Of a stretch of 27,500 bases of DNA, positions 1 to 7,983 are shown in pieces. This stretch comes from Symbiodinium natans (lineage: Eukaryota; Sar; Dinophyceae; Suessiales; Symbiodiniaceae). Location: the NCBI GenBank assembly GCA_905221605.1, contig CAJNDS010002589.1:30001-57500 (forward strand), read 5' to 3'. The notes beneath the pieces are model-generated. The model worked only from the letters and a program-made list of their open reading frames with translations, had not been told where the DNA came from and ran no database searches. The first letter of the stretch is position 1. Each line of letters starts with the position of its first letter. A program made the translations under genes and the position numbers.

Positions 1-231
1 GACACAGGACATGAAGCAAGGTGTTGTCATCATACTTCTCAACCACGAAGCGCTAGATCTCACAGCTTTCTTGCCCGTGTGTCCATTGTTCTGTCGCAGG
101 CTGGCGCGCCATTGGCTCAGCCCTAGGCTTTCATCTTCATGTTTGCCCACGGTTCCCAGGGTGTCAATGGTTGCAGGCTTGCGCATTCTTTTTTTTTTGG
201 TGAGGGTGTGAAGCTGGAGAATGTGTTCTAG

Positions 232-282
232 GTTTACAACAGGCCGTGCACAAACGTGGTTGAGTTCCGCCTAGCTCTGCTT
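232..282 (+). CDS. Candidate exon, unknown product
   Basis: Follows an AG at 230-231 (TTCTAG|G) and reads VYNRPCTNVVEFRLALL with no stop. A possible GC donor lies at 283-284, right where the CCCTAAA block begins. No family is recognised. The upstream 1-230 also has short AG|G-bounded open pieces, but no frame stands out. Confidence 0.35.
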
Positions 283-286
283 GCAA

Positions 287-393
287 CCCTAAACCCTACA
301 CCCTACACCCTACACCCTACACCCTACACCCTACACCCTACACCCTACACCCTAAACCCTAAACCCTAAACCCTAAACCCTAAACCCTAAACC
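287..393 (+). repeat. CCCTAAA array with internal CCCTACA block
   Basis: Telomere-type heptamers on the C-rich strand. From about 294 to 351 the unit is uniformly CCCTACA (TGTAGGG), and it then returns to CCCTAAA. A homogeneous variant block inside a canonical array points to local amplification by slippage or unequal exchange. Confidence 0.95.
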
Positions 394-450
394 TATGGTC
401 TCTGGCAAGACTCCAAACTTGAGCTTACGTGTCAGCTTATGTGTCCTCAG

Positions 451-494
451 CTCCGCGGGGGAAATCCATCGTTGACTTCGAGTGGCAGCCTGCG
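451..494 (+). CDS. Candidate exon, unknown product
   Basis: Acceptor TCCTCAG at 444-450. The frame beginning two bases in reads PRGKSIVDFEWQPAA and ends at a possible GC donor (GCATGA) at 495. A second frame is also open. A TTTAGGG array follows at 511, as expected for an intron start. Confidence 0.35.
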
Positions 495-510
495 GCATGA
501 AATTTCCTAG

Positions 511-602
511 TTTAGGGTTTAGGGTTTAGGGTTTAGGGTTTAGGGTTTAGGGTTTAGGGTTTAGGGTTTAGGGTTTAGGGTTTAGGGTTTAGGGTTTAGG
601 GT
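511..602 (+). repeat. TTTAGGG array
   Basis: About 13 perfect heptamers on the G-rich strand, downstream of a candidate exon. The gap 603-726 contains a CAG-bounded open piece (SLLKYPYRNMATAVPR then stop) that I could not place. Confidence 0.97.
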
Positions 603-726
603 AGCCTCTCAACGCCTTTGGTAGCCTAGTGGTACCCTTTTGCCTTTTTTTGCTAGCTCAGCGTTCCCTTCTAAAGTACCCTTATCGGAATATGGCTACT
701 GCGGTACCGAGATAAGTTGACCCCCG

Positions 727-928
727 AACCCTAAACCCTAAACCCTAAACCCGAAACCCTAAACCCGAAACTCTAAACCCTAAATCCTTTTGGGGGGTAA
801 AATGCTTTTTGCCAACATGGTAGAAGCTTAGGCCTATCACTGCTTTGTGGCCTTTTAAGGAACCCAAACCCTAAACCCTAATCCCTAAACCCTAGACCCT
901 AAACCCTAAACCCTCAATCCTAAACCTC
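727..928 (+). repeat. Two CCCTAAA arrays with variants
   Basis: Arrays at 727-785 (with CCCGAAA units) and 861-928 (with CCCTAGA and CCCTCAA units), separated by about 75 bp of unique sequence in which I see no convincing coding segment. Confidence 0.9.
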
Positions 929-1022
929 ATGTGGGTGGTTCTCAAAACTTTGGGTCCCTTTGTTGGGCGGGGCGGGGCCTGCTTACAAGCTGCCGTACTG
1001 TCTAAGGGCCCAGAAAAGGGCT

Positions 1023-1142
1023 TAGGTTTAGGGTTTAGGGTTTAGGGTTTAGGGTTTAGGGTTTAGGGTTTAGGGTTTAGGGTTTAGGGTTTAGGGTTCG
1101 GTTTAGGCTTCATCTATAGGGTTTAGGCTTTAGGGTTTAGGG
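1023..1142 (+). repeat. TTTAGGG array
   Basis: About 11 perfect heptamers followed by degenerate copies. It ends 22 bp before the acceptor of the exon at 1165. Confidence 0.95.
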
Positions 1143-1164
1143 TGAGAACAATTTTCACATACAG

Positions 1165-1234
1165 CTTCCGAATAAGGCCAGACCCGCCGCCCATGGAAGA
1201 GATTGACTTCCCGCCCCTCCCGGGACATGCGCAG
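1165..1234 (+). CDS. Candidate exon, proline-rich, unknown product
   Basis: Acceptor CACATACAG ends at 1164 and the donor GTGAGT at 1235 is a textbook 5' splice site. After one base the frame runs 23 codons (FRIRPDPPPMEEIDFPPL, then PGHAQ). The acidic, proline-rich composition suggests a linker. This is one of the few introns here with a canonical donor not made from a heptamer. Confidence 0.55.
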
Positions 1235-1273
1235 GTGAGTTGCTGTTTCGAGCTCTTGATGGTAGGTTTTAGG

Positions 1274-1370
1274 CTGGTGCTTAGTAGGGAATGAGGGAAT
1301 GAGGGCCCTATATATACCCTTTAAGGGATTATGTAGGGCCCTCATTCCCTCATTCCCTACTAAGAACCAG
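1274..1370. mobile_element. MITE-like inverted-repeat element, 97 bp
   Basis: Arms 1274-1310 and 1334-1370 are reverse complements over 37 bp with one mismatch (core CTTAGTAGGGAATGAGGG), around a 23-bp AT-rich loop. It has no coding capacity. It lies between candidate exons and is probably intronic. A hairpin-forming non-autonomous transposon is the simplest reading. Confidence 0.75.
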
Positions 1371-1400
1371 GGGGTTTAAGGCGTAAGGGGGGTTTTGTAG

Positions 1401-1435
1401 TGGCAGCTTCAAGTGAGGAGAAGATGGCACACAAA
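1401..1435 (+). CDS. Candidate short exon
   Basis: Acceptor GTTTTGTAG, donor GTGTAAG at 1436. Two frames are open: AASSEEKMAHK, or WQLQVRRRWHT, which would continue the phase of the exon at 1165. The frame is unresolved. Confidence 0.3.
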
Positions 1436-1537
1436 GTGTAAGGTTCCAGTGCTTTTGCTGAGGGGAGGGTTTCAGGGCATTTGGAGATGAAGTCTTGGGC
1501 CCTGGGAGATTGTAGGGTTCAGAGCTTAGGTTCTGGA

Positions 1538-1712
1538 TTTAGGGCTTAGGGTTTAGGGTTTAGGGTTTAGGGTTTAGGGTTTAGGGCTTTTGAGAAATGA
1601 GATTGGAGCAGCGCCTGTTGGCTTGGGCTTCGGGTTTGAGAGTCTGCGGCGCCACTGATGCCGGCTTTCAAATCCCAAGCCCTAAGCCCTAAACCCTAAG
1701 CCCGAAGCCCTA
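1538..1712 (+). repeat. TTTAGGG array, unique island, CCCTAAA array
   Basis: TTTAGGG at 1538-1587 and degenerate CCCTAAA/CCCGAAG at 1676-1712 bracket an 85-bp island. The island is open in two frames (MRLEQRLLAWASGLRVCG or NEIGAAPVGLGFGFESL), so it may hold an exon, but no frame can be chosen. Confidence 0.8.
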
Positions 1713-1752
1713 AAACCCAAGCCGCCAAGTAACCCAACTCCTGAACCCAAAG

Positions 1753-1814
1753 CGCCCCGGTGGCTGGCGATTCCTTGAGTTCCCCCTCAAAGTTTCAGCA
1801 CTATATGACACAGG
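1753..1814 (+). CDS. Candidate exon, unknown product
   Basis: AG at 1751-1752; the frame RPGGWRFLEFPLKVSALYDT ends at a GC donor (GCTTCT) at 1815. A competing smaller exon uses the AG at 1797-1798 and the donor GTAATT (HYMTQGFFN). The aromatic/hydrophobic alternation looks like beta strand. Confidence 0.42.
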
Positions 1815-1997
1815 GCTTCTTTAACTGGTAATTACTGGCGAGTATAGTTCGGGCTCCTTATATTAGTAAGTGTATATATTGGGTGTCCTTTTGGGGACAC
1901 TGGAAACAGCCGACTTTCTCGTGGTTACCCTGACCCTAAAACCAACCCCTGAACCCTAAACCCAAGCATCTGTGCTGCTTTCTCGGAACAAAAAAGA

Positions 1998-2057
1998 ACC
2001 TAAACCCTAAACCCCAAACCCTAAACCCCAAACCCTAAACCCCAAACCCTAAACCCC
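1998..2057 (+). repeat. Alternating CCCTAAA / CCCCAAA array
   Basis: Strict alternation of CCCTAAA and CCCCAAA makes a 14-bp higher-order unit. The following stretch 2058-2494 holds degenerate heptamers and one inverted-repeat element. I see no well-bounded exon there. Confidence 0.85.
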
Positions 2058-2183
2058 GGACCCCCACACACCCGGAGCACGCATCCCTTTGAGATCTTGC
2101 AGGGTCTTACAAAGAAGAACACAATGACAGCCCCAAATCATCGTCAACAATCACCCAACCCAAACGCCCTAGTGCCTAGACCC

Positions 2184-2290
2184 TAATGTCGAACCCTGTT
2201 TGGGGGACCACAAAACAGTCAGGGTGTCCTGAATAACACGGCCAAATTGACTTTTTAGAGGAGGGCCCTACCAAACAGGGTCCAACATTA
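2184..2290. mobile_element. MITE-like inverted-repeat element, 107 bp
   Basis: Arms 2184-2203 (TAATGTCGAACCCTGTTTGG) and 2271-2290 are reverse complements at 18 of 20 positions. No coding capacity is seen. Probably intronic. Confidence 0.5.
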
Positions 2291-2524
2291 AGCCCTCTGA
2301 GTGTAAGTCGATCTACAAGCCCTGACTAACCCTAGACCCAAGCCCGAGACAAAAATGAGAGGAGCACGCGGGATGCCCTAAACACCTAAACTCGAGCAAC
2401 CCGGACAAACCCGAAACCCTAAAAGTCCTAAACCCCAAATACTGAAAACCCAAAACACTAAGCCCCTAAAAGCCCGGTGGTGATGATGTTCCAGGCAAAC
2501 AGCCTTGGTGGGCTCTTGAGGCCT

Positions 2525-2875
2525 CTCTTCGGCTTGGGGTTCAGGGTTATAGGGTTTGGGGTTTGTGGTTTTGGGGTTTTGGGTTTTTTTTGTTTTTTTT
2601 TGTTTTTTTTGGTTTTGGGGTTTGGGGGTTTCGGGGTTTTGGGGTTTAGGTAGGGGTTTAGGGGTTTAGGGGTTTAGGGGTTTGGGCTTTAGGTGAGTGC
2701 AACTGTGGGCCAGGGTATAGGGTTTGGGCTTTTAAGGTTTTTGAGTTTTGGGTTTTGGTCTCGGTCTCGGGTTTTAGGTTTAGGGTGTTAGGGTTTAGGG
2801 TTTAGGGTTTTAGGGTTTTAGGGTTTTAGGGTTCTGGGCTTTAGAGTTGTAGGGTTTAGGGTTTGGGGTTTTCAG
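2525..2875 (+). repeat. Degenerate G-rich TTTAGGG-derived tract
   Basis: Long run of TTTAGGG, TTTGGGG, TTTTGGGG and TTTTAGGG variants with T-rich interruptions at 2584-2610. It ends in TTTTCAG, the acceptor of the next exon. Confidence 0.85.
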
Positions 2876-2936
2876 GTTTGGGGACGTGAATGTGTTGGCG
2901 GCCAGGCTGGCTGTAGACGGGATTCAAGTATGCCAG
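2876..2936 (+). CDS. Candidate exon, unknown product
   Basis: Acceptor GGTTTTCAG|G; donor CAG|GTTTAG at 2937. One base plus 20 codons: FGDVNVLAARLAVDGIQVCQ. The frame leaves at phase 0, matching the next candidate at 3044. Alternating hydrophobic residues suggest helix then strand. No family recognised. Confidence 0.55.
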
Positions 2937-3043
2937 GTTTAGAGCTTAGAAGCTTTAGAAGGTTCAGGCTTGTAAGGTGCAGGGTGCTGCCGGGGGGGGT
3001 GGGCGGGAAACCCTAAACCCTAAACCCTGTTTGGGGGGAAGAG

Positions 3044-3217
3044 GCCCTGGACTTGCGTGCCGGTTTTGGGCATGCTCTGCAAATGCCGATCTACCGGCCC
3101 AAACATGTTGTGGGCGGACGCAGCGAGATCCTAAACACAGCCACACCCACAACTTGTGCAGAGGTGGAGCCGTGGGCATTGTTTCAAGCTGGCAGGGCGA
3201 AAATTTCTGAGAGCCCA
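3044..3217 (+). CDS. Candidate long exon, unknown product
   Basis: AG at 3042-3043 then an open plus-strand frame to a TGA at 3218-3220: ALDLRAGFGHALQMPIYRPK, then HVVGGRSEIL, and near the end AEVEPWALFQAGRAKIS. The phase matches the preceding exon. The true 3' end may be an internal GC donor such as that after 3195. The minus strand is also open (86 codons) but has no matching splice context. Confidence 0.45.
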
Positions 3218-3296
3218 TGATCATAATTCACCTCCCCCTCCCCCCCCCGCACACCCAAAACCACGTACACCCTGCACCACCCAAAAATCTGAAACC

Positions 3297-3392
3297 CTGA
3301 GCCCTAAACCCTGCAAACCCTAAACCCTAAACCCTAAAACCCAAACCCTAAACCCCAAACCCTAAACCCTGCAAACCCTGCAAACCCTGAAC
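3297..3392 (+). repeat. CCCTAAA array with CCCTGCAAA variants
   Basis: C-strand heptamers with nine-base CCCTGCAAA variants; the same variant recurs near 3555. Confidence 0.85.
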
Positions 3393-3426
3393 CTTATCTG
3401 GGTACGCCTTTGGGATGTTTGGTTTT

Positions 3427-3466
3427 TCCCTTACTGGGCTGAAGAGGATCCTATTTGGGAATCTGT
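3427..3466 (+). repeat. Dispersed intronic repeat, copy 1
   Basis: The sequence around AAGAGGATC and GGAATCTGTTT matches 18943-18985 with few mismatches. A shorter relative begins at 26431. The copies sit in presumed introns close to acceptors. Confidence 0.6.
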
Positions 3467-3474
3467 TTGAACAG

Positions 3475-3569
3475 GGTTTAGGGTTTGGGGTTTGGGGTTT
3501 GGGGTTTAGGGCCTAAACCCTAAACCCTAAACACTAAACCCTAAACCCTAAACCCTGCAAACCTTAAAC
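3475..3569. repeat. Head-to-head heptamer junction
   Basis: TTTAGGG/TTTGGGG units run directly into CCCTAAA units at about 3511 (TTTAGGGCCTAAACCC). The two halves can pair into one RNA or DNA hairpin. It lies between exons, so as intron sequence it forms a stem bringing both splice sites together. Confidence 0.9.
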
Positions 3570-3590
3570 CATTTGCCGGTTTTGGGGAAG

Positions 3591-3653
3591 CGCTCGTCTG
3601 CATCCCGCGACTCCCGCTTGAGTGGGTCAGAGCCGAAGTGCAAAACCTCAACG
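3591..3653 (+). CDS. Candidate exon, unknown product
   Basis: Acceptor GGGGAAG; donor G|GTTTAG at 3654 made by the following heptamer array. After two bases it reads LVCIPRLPLEWVRAEVQNLN and leaves at phase 1, matching the start of the exon at 4533. Confidence 0.58.
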
Positions 3654-3824
3654 GTTTAGGGTTTAGGGTTCAGGGTTCAGGGTTTAGGGTTTAGGGTCTA
3701 GGACCCTCAAACCCCGACCCCTATAAGACCTCCTGAAGCCCAAAAGGGGCCCCATAACCCTAAACCCCCAAAAACTCCCAAGAAACCCAAAACCCTAAAC
3801 CCTAAAATCCCCAAGCCCCCACAA

Positions 3825-3882
3825 CCCCCCCCCCCCCCCCAAAAAAAAAAAAAAAAAAAAATAATAATAATAATAATAATAA
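3825..3882 (+). repeat. Poly-C, poly-A and (TAA)n tract
   Basis: Sixteen C, then about 21 A, then TAA repeats. A similar C-to-A junction occurs at 22929-22950 and a C/A-rich one at 15361-15380. Confidence 0.95.
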
Positions 3883-4161
3883 ATAAAGCAAATAAAATGA
3901 AAAAAACAATAACAAAACAAATTCATTTAAAAAAGGAGATAAATCAGAATAATAAGAAGAAAAACATAATAGTAACACCAAATGAACAAATCTGGTGCTC
4001 CACGCGCCTCACCGCGGCCAGGGCGCTCGTCCCCTCGGTGGGTCTACCAGGGGCCCCGGGGACTTCCCTGGCCGGTGCTGGGAGCTTAGGGTTGAACCAG
4101 TTCGGGGCTTCGGGTTTCGGGTTTCGGGTTTCGTCTTTAGAGTTTATGGTTGGAATCAATG

Positions 4162-4211
4162 TCCCTAAGGCTCGAAGGACTCTTGCGTTGAGGTTTTGTG
4201 GCCCAAAGGCC
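4162..4211 (+). repeat. Dispersed repeat, pair with 7827-7880
   Basis: CCCTAAGGCTCGAAGGACTC and the following TTGAGGTTTTG...GGCC recur at 7827-7880 with small differences. Both are probably intronic. Confidence 0.7.

Positions 4212-4213
<2 letters not shown>

Positions 4214-4255
<42 letters not shown>
4214..4255. repeat. (TA)n microsatellite
   Basis: About 20 uninterrupted TA units. Confidence 0.97.
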
Positions 4256-4259
<4 letters not shown>

Positions 4260-4532
4260 TCTGGGGGCTGTATTGAGCCTCAGATTTCGGGCTTCGAGGA
4301 GTTGAGAGGGTTTTTATGGAGTTTAGGGCTTTTTGGGGGATTTAGGGCCGTTTAGGGTTTCGGGTTTAAGGGCAAGGGCTCAGGCTAGGGGTGTAAGGTT
4401 TTTTGGGGTGGTTTGGGGGTGGAGGGATGCCTGCGAACCACAAGCCGCAGTAGGAGGAGTCCTAGGACCCAGAGTATAGGCCTTTATTCGCCTGTTTTTT
4501 CGGGTATAAGGCCCTTCCTTGTTGATTCCTAG

Positions 4533-4617
4533 GTTACTCTTGGGTCGACGGTTCGCTGGTACCATTCCTGCGGAGCCTGGATCGTCGCAGTATTGTTTTC
4601 ATCAACTGCCCACATGG
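4533..4617 (+). CDS. Candidate exon, unknown product
   Basis: Acceptor GATTCCTAG|G. In the phase inherited from the exon at 3591 it reads YSWVDGSLVPFLRSLDRRSI, then VFINCPH, ending at GTTTTC (4618); an earlier GTTTTC donor at 4595 is possible. All three plus frames are open here, so phase continuity decides the frame. Confidence 0.48.
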
Positions 4618-4779
4618 GTTTTCCCAAAACAGGGGTACCCGTTTTATACCCTAAATCGAATAGAATCCCCTTAAAGGGACCCCCAAAAATGTTAGCCCAG
4701 TTTTCGGAAACCCCAACTTACACGTATTGCTAAGACTCATGTGCCGTATGGTTTGCATGCAAAACTCCAGTAATCTCAG

Positions 4780-4818
4780 GAGCTGGCACTGACGCTGCCA
4801 TGCTCTCTTCACTCTCTG
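4780..4818 (+). CDS. Candidate short exon
   Basis: Acceptor AATCTCAG|G, donor GTTGAC at 4819, 13 codons ELALTLPCSLHSL. It joins in phase to the exon at 4533 only if that one ends at 4594. Confidence 0.42.
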
Positions 4819-4844
4819 GTTGACCCCAAACTTGGGATGCCCCC

Positions 4845-4925
4845 CCTTCTACTAACAGTCCTTAATGGGGATTATCGTACGCCCCCCCCCCCCCCCCCCC
4901 TATTGTAATCCCTATTCAGGGTCGA
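4845..4925 (+). repeat. Relative of the 21930-22103 element with poly-C core
   Basis: CAGTCCTTAATGGGGATTAT followed by a 19-base C run parallels AGTCCTTAATCGGGATTAT plus C run at 21947-21982. The next 120 bp show no clear exon. Confidence 0.55.
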
Positions 4926-5109
4926 AGGGTGTCAGGGGTGCTAGGCAAATCCCTTTTGGGGGTGTAAAGAGGGAAAAAGGGAGACTTCACCTCCGAAGCA
5001 CATCCAACACGCCCCCAGGGTTGGCGCATAAGGGGGAACATCCCAACCCTCAACCCTAAACCCTGAACCCTAAACCCTAAACCCCCCCGCACGGGCGCAC
5101 GGCTGCAAG

Positions 5110-5185
5110 GCCCTTGTCCGTCCTGGACCAGTCACTGGCCGAGCTGAGAGCGGTGGCAGGGGCTGAGGGCTTCGGGGTGCTGAGG
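5110..5185 (+). CDS. Candidate exon, helical, unknown product
   Basis: Acceptor CTGCAAG|G; donor GTTTAG at 5186 supplied by the heptamer array. One base plus 25 codons: PLSVLDQSLAELRAVAGAEG, then FGVLR. An amphipathic leucine/alanine pattern is visible. CCCTAAA units precede it and TTTAGGG units follow, the typical arrangement here. Confidence 0.6.
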
Positions 5186-5330
5186 GTTTAGGGTTTGGGG
5201 TTTAGGGTTTGGGGTTTAGGGTTTGGGGTTTAGGGTTTGGGGTTTAGGGTTTAGGGGGTTAGGTTTGGGGTTTAAGGGTTTGGGGTTTAGGGTTTAGGGT
5301 TTAGGGTGAGGGTTTAGGGTCTCGGGTGTG
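5186..5330 (+). repeat. TTTAGGG array alternating with TTTGGGG
   Basis: Begins exactly at the presumed donor of the preceding exon. Units alternate TTTAGGG and TTTGGGG, the mirror of the 14-bp higher-order unit at 1998-2057. Confidence 0.93.
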
Positions 5331-5390
5331 GGGTAGGTTAAGACCCAGCTTCTCTAGGGAGGGTGACTGTGTAATCCCTAAGCCCTAATC

Positions 5391-5656
5391 CCTAACCCTA
5401 AACCCTAAACCCTAAACCCTAAACCCTAAACCCTAAACCCTAAACCCTAAACCCTAAACCCTAAACCCTAAACCCTAAACCCTAAACCCTAAACCCTAAA
5501 CCCTAAACCCTAAACCCTAACCACTAAACCCTAAACACTAAACCCTAAACCCTAAACCCTAAACCCTAAACCCTAAACCCTAAACCCTAAACCCTAAACC
5601 CTAAACCCTAAACCCTAAACCCTAAACCCTAAACCCTAAACCCTAAACCCTAAACC
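5391..5656 (+). repeat. Long CCCTAAA array
   Basis: About 38 heptamers, among the longest perfect runs in the window, with two damaged units near 5520-5540. With the opposite-strand array ending at 5330 it makes an inverted pair across one intron. Confidence 0.97.
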
Positions 5657-5660
5657 CAAG

Positions 5661-5785
5661 CCATATGGTTGGACATCTGTTCCTATACTGGTTCAGCTTT
5701 GGCTTTGCGCAACGCTCATTTCTTGTTTTGGCAGGCGGTTTTCGGGTTTTTAGTTGACTTTCGGTCCTTACTAAGGCTTGCGGAG
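5661..5785 (+). CDS. Candidate exon with hydrophobic segment
   Basis: Acceptor CCCAAG, a one-base variant of the last heptamer. After two bases, 41 codons: IWLDICSYTGSALALRNAHF, then LFWQAVFGFLVDFRSLLRLA, then E. The FLFWQAVFGFLVDF stretch could be a membrane or buried helix. GC donor at 5786. Leaves at phase 0, matching the next exon. Confidence 0.55.
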
Positions 5786-5902
5786 GCCCCCAAGCCCCCA
5801 AGCCCCAAAACCCCGAAACCCCAAAAAACCCAAAACCCCGAAACCCAAAACCCCACACCCTAAAACCCCGAAACCCATCCCCTTTGGGGATCCCATGCAA
5901 AG

Positions 5903-5938
5903 GATGGGTCGTCGAGCCCCCAGCCCGCCGACGGCGAG
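5903..5938 (+). CDS. Candidate short exon, linker-like
   Basis: Acceptor GCAAAG|G and donor GAG|GCATCT (GC type) bracket 12 codons DGSSSPQPADGE. Phase 0 at both ends, continuous with the exon at 5661. Composition suggests a flexible linker. Confidence 0.5.
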
Positions 5939-5964
5939 GCATCTCCTAAACCCAGAAGAATACC

Positions 5965-6080
5965 CTTTTGGGGTTTATGGGTTTGGGGTTTGAGGTTTAG
6001 GGTTTGTGGTTTGGGGTTTAGGGTTTGGGGTTAAGGGTTTTGGGGTTTGGTGTTCAGGGTTTGGGTTTGTGGTTTTGGGC
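5965..6080 (+). repeat. Degenerate TTTAGGG/TTTGGGG tract
   Basis: G-strand heptamer variants. The following 6081-6310 has only a weak exon candidate (ETKEQPLSGG, about 6148-6176). Confidence 0.8.
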
Positions 6081-6312
6081 TTTGGAGATTTGAGACCTAT
6101 GCCCCAGAAGCCTTGAAGCATACTGTAAACCCTTTACATACGAAGGAGACTAAGGAGCAACCACTCTCCGGAGGGTTTGGGGGCGGGGGTGTGGTGGTCG
6201 CCTAAGCCACAGCTCTTGCTTGATTGGACCCACTGGGCTGTGTTCGGGCAAAAGGGTTAAGGGCTTAGAGACATAGGGTTCAGCCTACCCGGTTCATTGT
6301 TCCATTTCTCCC

Positions 6313-6386
6313 TAAACCCAAACCCGAAACCCTTAACCCTAAACCCTAAACCCCAAACCCCAAACCCTAAACCCTAAACCCCCAAA
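6313..6386 (+). repeat. CCCTAAA array with variants
   Basis: C-strand heptamers including CCCGAAA and CCCCAAA units. Confidence 0.88.
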
Positions 6387-6449
6387 CCCTCACAACGAAA
6401 TTCGACCCCTAAGCCCTGGACCCCAAATTGCCCTGCTTCCCTCGATCAG

Positions 6450-6481
6450 AGGATATCTTGGGCCTGTCCCTCTTTGACCCC
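6450..6481 (+). CDS. Candidate short exon
   Basis: Acceptor CCTCGATCAG; donor GTTTGG at 6482. Reads EDILGLSLFDP (two-base offset, E split by the intron) or RISWACPSLTP at phase 0. Frame uncertain. Confidence 0.33.
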
Positions 6482-6487
6482 GTTTGG

Positions 6488-6596
6488 GGTGTAGGGCTTA
6501 GGGCCTAGGGTTTCGGGTTTGGGGTTTAGGGTCTCAGGCCTAGGGTTTCGGGTTTAGGGTTTAGGGTTTAGGGTTTAGGGTTTAGGGTTTAGGGTT
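6488..6596 (+). repeat. TTTAGGG array
   Basis: Degenerate first half and perfect heptamers from 6550. The island 6597-6690 after it is open on both strands (plus: GSSPEVCLGLKALARRF) without a clear donor. Confidence 0.93.
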
Positions 6597-6765
6597 GCGA
6601 AGGGCAGCAGCCCCGAAGTCTGTTTGGGTTTGAAGGCCCTGGCTCGGAGATTTAGGTTGAGCACGTAGTACGCAGGGGGGTGATAGGAGACCAGGGTTTC
6701 GGGTTTAGGGTTTAGGGTTACCTTGCACCCGTTGCTGCCCTCATAAGTAGGAGGGGCTTGCACAG

Positions 6766-6804
6766 AGATCTTTGCCCTAAGCTGGGATCTTCTACGCATT
6801 CTCC
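6766..6804 (+). CDS. Candidate short exon
   Basis: Acceptor CTTGCACAG and donor GTTGAG at 6805. After two bases: IFALSWDLLRIL, a hydrophobic helix-like peptide. 6840-7045 after it is degenerate CCCTAAA with no coding signal. Confidence 0.42.
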
Positions 6805-7048
6805 GTTGAGATGAGAAGGTCTTTCCTAGAGCGTTCTGTCGCGGGTTCTTATAACCCTAATTTCCCTGAACCCTAAACCCTAAGCCGTACACCCTCGCCC
6901 TTAACCACGAACCCTAAGCCAGCCCACCCAACGAATAGGCAGGCCCTTGGGACATTTGTCATTTTCCCTTTTTGCCTAAACCCTAAACCCTAAACCTTAA
7001 GCCTTATAAGCCCTAAACCCTAAACAACAAAGAGATACTCATGTGTAG

Positions 7049-7130
7049 AAATATCTTTCGGAGGGTTTACGGGGCCATCCAAGCTAAGGACCTTCAGGAT
7101 TTGGGCACATCGTCTTGCGGGCACCGGCCG
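7049..7130 (+). CDS. Candidate exon, unknown product
   Basis: Acceptor ATGTGTAG; one base plus 27 codons NIFRRVYGAIQAKDLQDLGT, then SSCGHRP, to a GT donor at 7131. The frame stays open to a TGA near 7160. Leaves at phase 0, matching the exon at 7457. Confidence 0.5.
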
Positions 7131-7159
7131 GTCCCCACTGTTTCCGGGGTGGCTCCCTG

Positions 7160-7443
7160 AACCCTAGCACTTCAACCCTCAACCCTAAACCCCACTACGC
7201 CCTCAATCCTATGCCCTAAACTCTAACCCGAGACCCTCAACCCTAACCCTAAACCCCAACCCCTAAACCCTGAACCCTAAACCCTAAACCCTAACCCTAA
7301 ACCCTCAACTCTAAACCCTAAACCCTAAACCCTAAACCCTAAACCCTAAACCCTAAACCCTAAACCCTAAACCCTAAACCCTAAACCCTAAACCCTAAAC
7401 CCTAAACCCTAAACCCTAACCCTAAACCCTCAACCCTAAATTC
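7160..7443 (+). repeat. Long CCCTAAA array
   Basis: Irregular first 100 bp, then about 16 perfect heptamers from 7310 to 7418. Confidence 0.96.
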
Positions 7444-7456
7444 CGGGACCTGGAAG

Positions 7457-7522
7457 GCTGGATTGGCTCCGGCAGGCCACGTGTTGGGTGGTTCGAGGGC
7501 CCTGGAGCTTGACATGCTTAAG
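7457..7522 (+). CDS. Candidate exon, unknown product
   Basis: Acceptor CTGGAAG|G, donor AAG|GTTTTG at 7523. Exactly 22 codons: AGLAPAGHVLGGSRALELDM, then LK. Phase 0 on both sides and continuous with 7049-7130. CCCTAAA array before, TTTAGGG after. Confidence 0.6.
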
Positions 7523-7608
7523 GTTTTGAGGTTTAGGGTTCAGGGTTTAGGGTTTAGGGCAAGTTTAGGGTTTAGCTAGAGTTTTACGCTTTTTCTAAAG
7601 GTTTTGGG

Positions 7609-7623
7609 GGGGGGGGGGGGGGG
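7609..7623 (+). repeat. Poly-G run
   Basis: About 15 uninterrupted G inside presumed intron. Confidence 0.95.
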
Positions 7624-7683
7624 TAGAGTCTCCTGGGGGCTTAGTCTAGTTTGGGGCTTCAAGCTTTAGGGGGCAGGGTTTAG

Positions 7684-7758
7684 GTGTTATGTACTGGGGG
7701 ATGTGGCGCAATCCTGGCCTGGTCGACACCCCAGAGAAATGAAGAACTGAGCAAAACC
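7684..7758 (+). CDS. Candidate exon, frame by phase only
   Basis: AG of a heptamer variant (TTTAG|G) opens it. At phase 0, inherited from the previous exon, it reads VLCTGGCGAILAWSTPQRNE and ELS. The other two plus frames are also open (for example VMYWGMWRNPGLVDTPE). The 3' end is not fixed. Confidence 0.35.
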
Positions 7759-7826
7759 CGGCGAAAAGGCCCCAAATCCCTAAACCCTAAACCCTAAACC
7801 CTAAACCCTAAACCCCAAACCCTATC

Positions 7827-7880
7827 CCTAAGGCTCGAAGGACTCTTGTGTCTTTTGTTGAGGTTTTGGGGCCCGCAGGC
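7827..7880 (+). repeat. Dispersed repeat, pair with 4162-4211
   Basis: Second copy of the CTCGAAGGACTCTTG...TTGAGGTTTTG segment, lying between a CCCTAAA array (7780-7823) and a TTTAGGG array (7888-7962). Confidence 0.7.
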
Positions 7881-7983
7881 CTTCCTGCGGTTTAGGGTTT
7901 AGGGTTTAGGGTTTAGGGTTTAGGGTTTAGGGTTTAGGGTTTGTGTTTAGGGTTTAGGGTTGTTGGGCTATGTTGAGCTTAAG

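Larger units (their letters stand above)
3711..4532. other. Low-complexity intron-like stretch
   Basis: Holds degenerate heptamers, a poly-C/poly-A/(TAA)n tract at 3825-3882, AT-rich sequence to 3990, a GC-rich open piece at 4010-4080 (LTAARALVPSVGLPGAPG, also open on the other strand), a TA repeat, and a dispersed repeat at 4162-4211. No exon can be fixed here. Confidence 0.6.

Noticed and set aside
1-602. A true chromosome end (terminal telomere)
   Set aside because: Arrays occur across the whole window in both orientations and are short and interrupted; no terminal uninterrupted array is present.
2964-3224. 86-codon minus-strand frame
   Set aside because: Its C-terminal part crosses heptamer sequence, and the plus strand has an exon of matching phase.
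5391-5656. CRISPR array
   Set aside because: Uniform 7-bp tandem units without spacers; it is telomere-type satellite.
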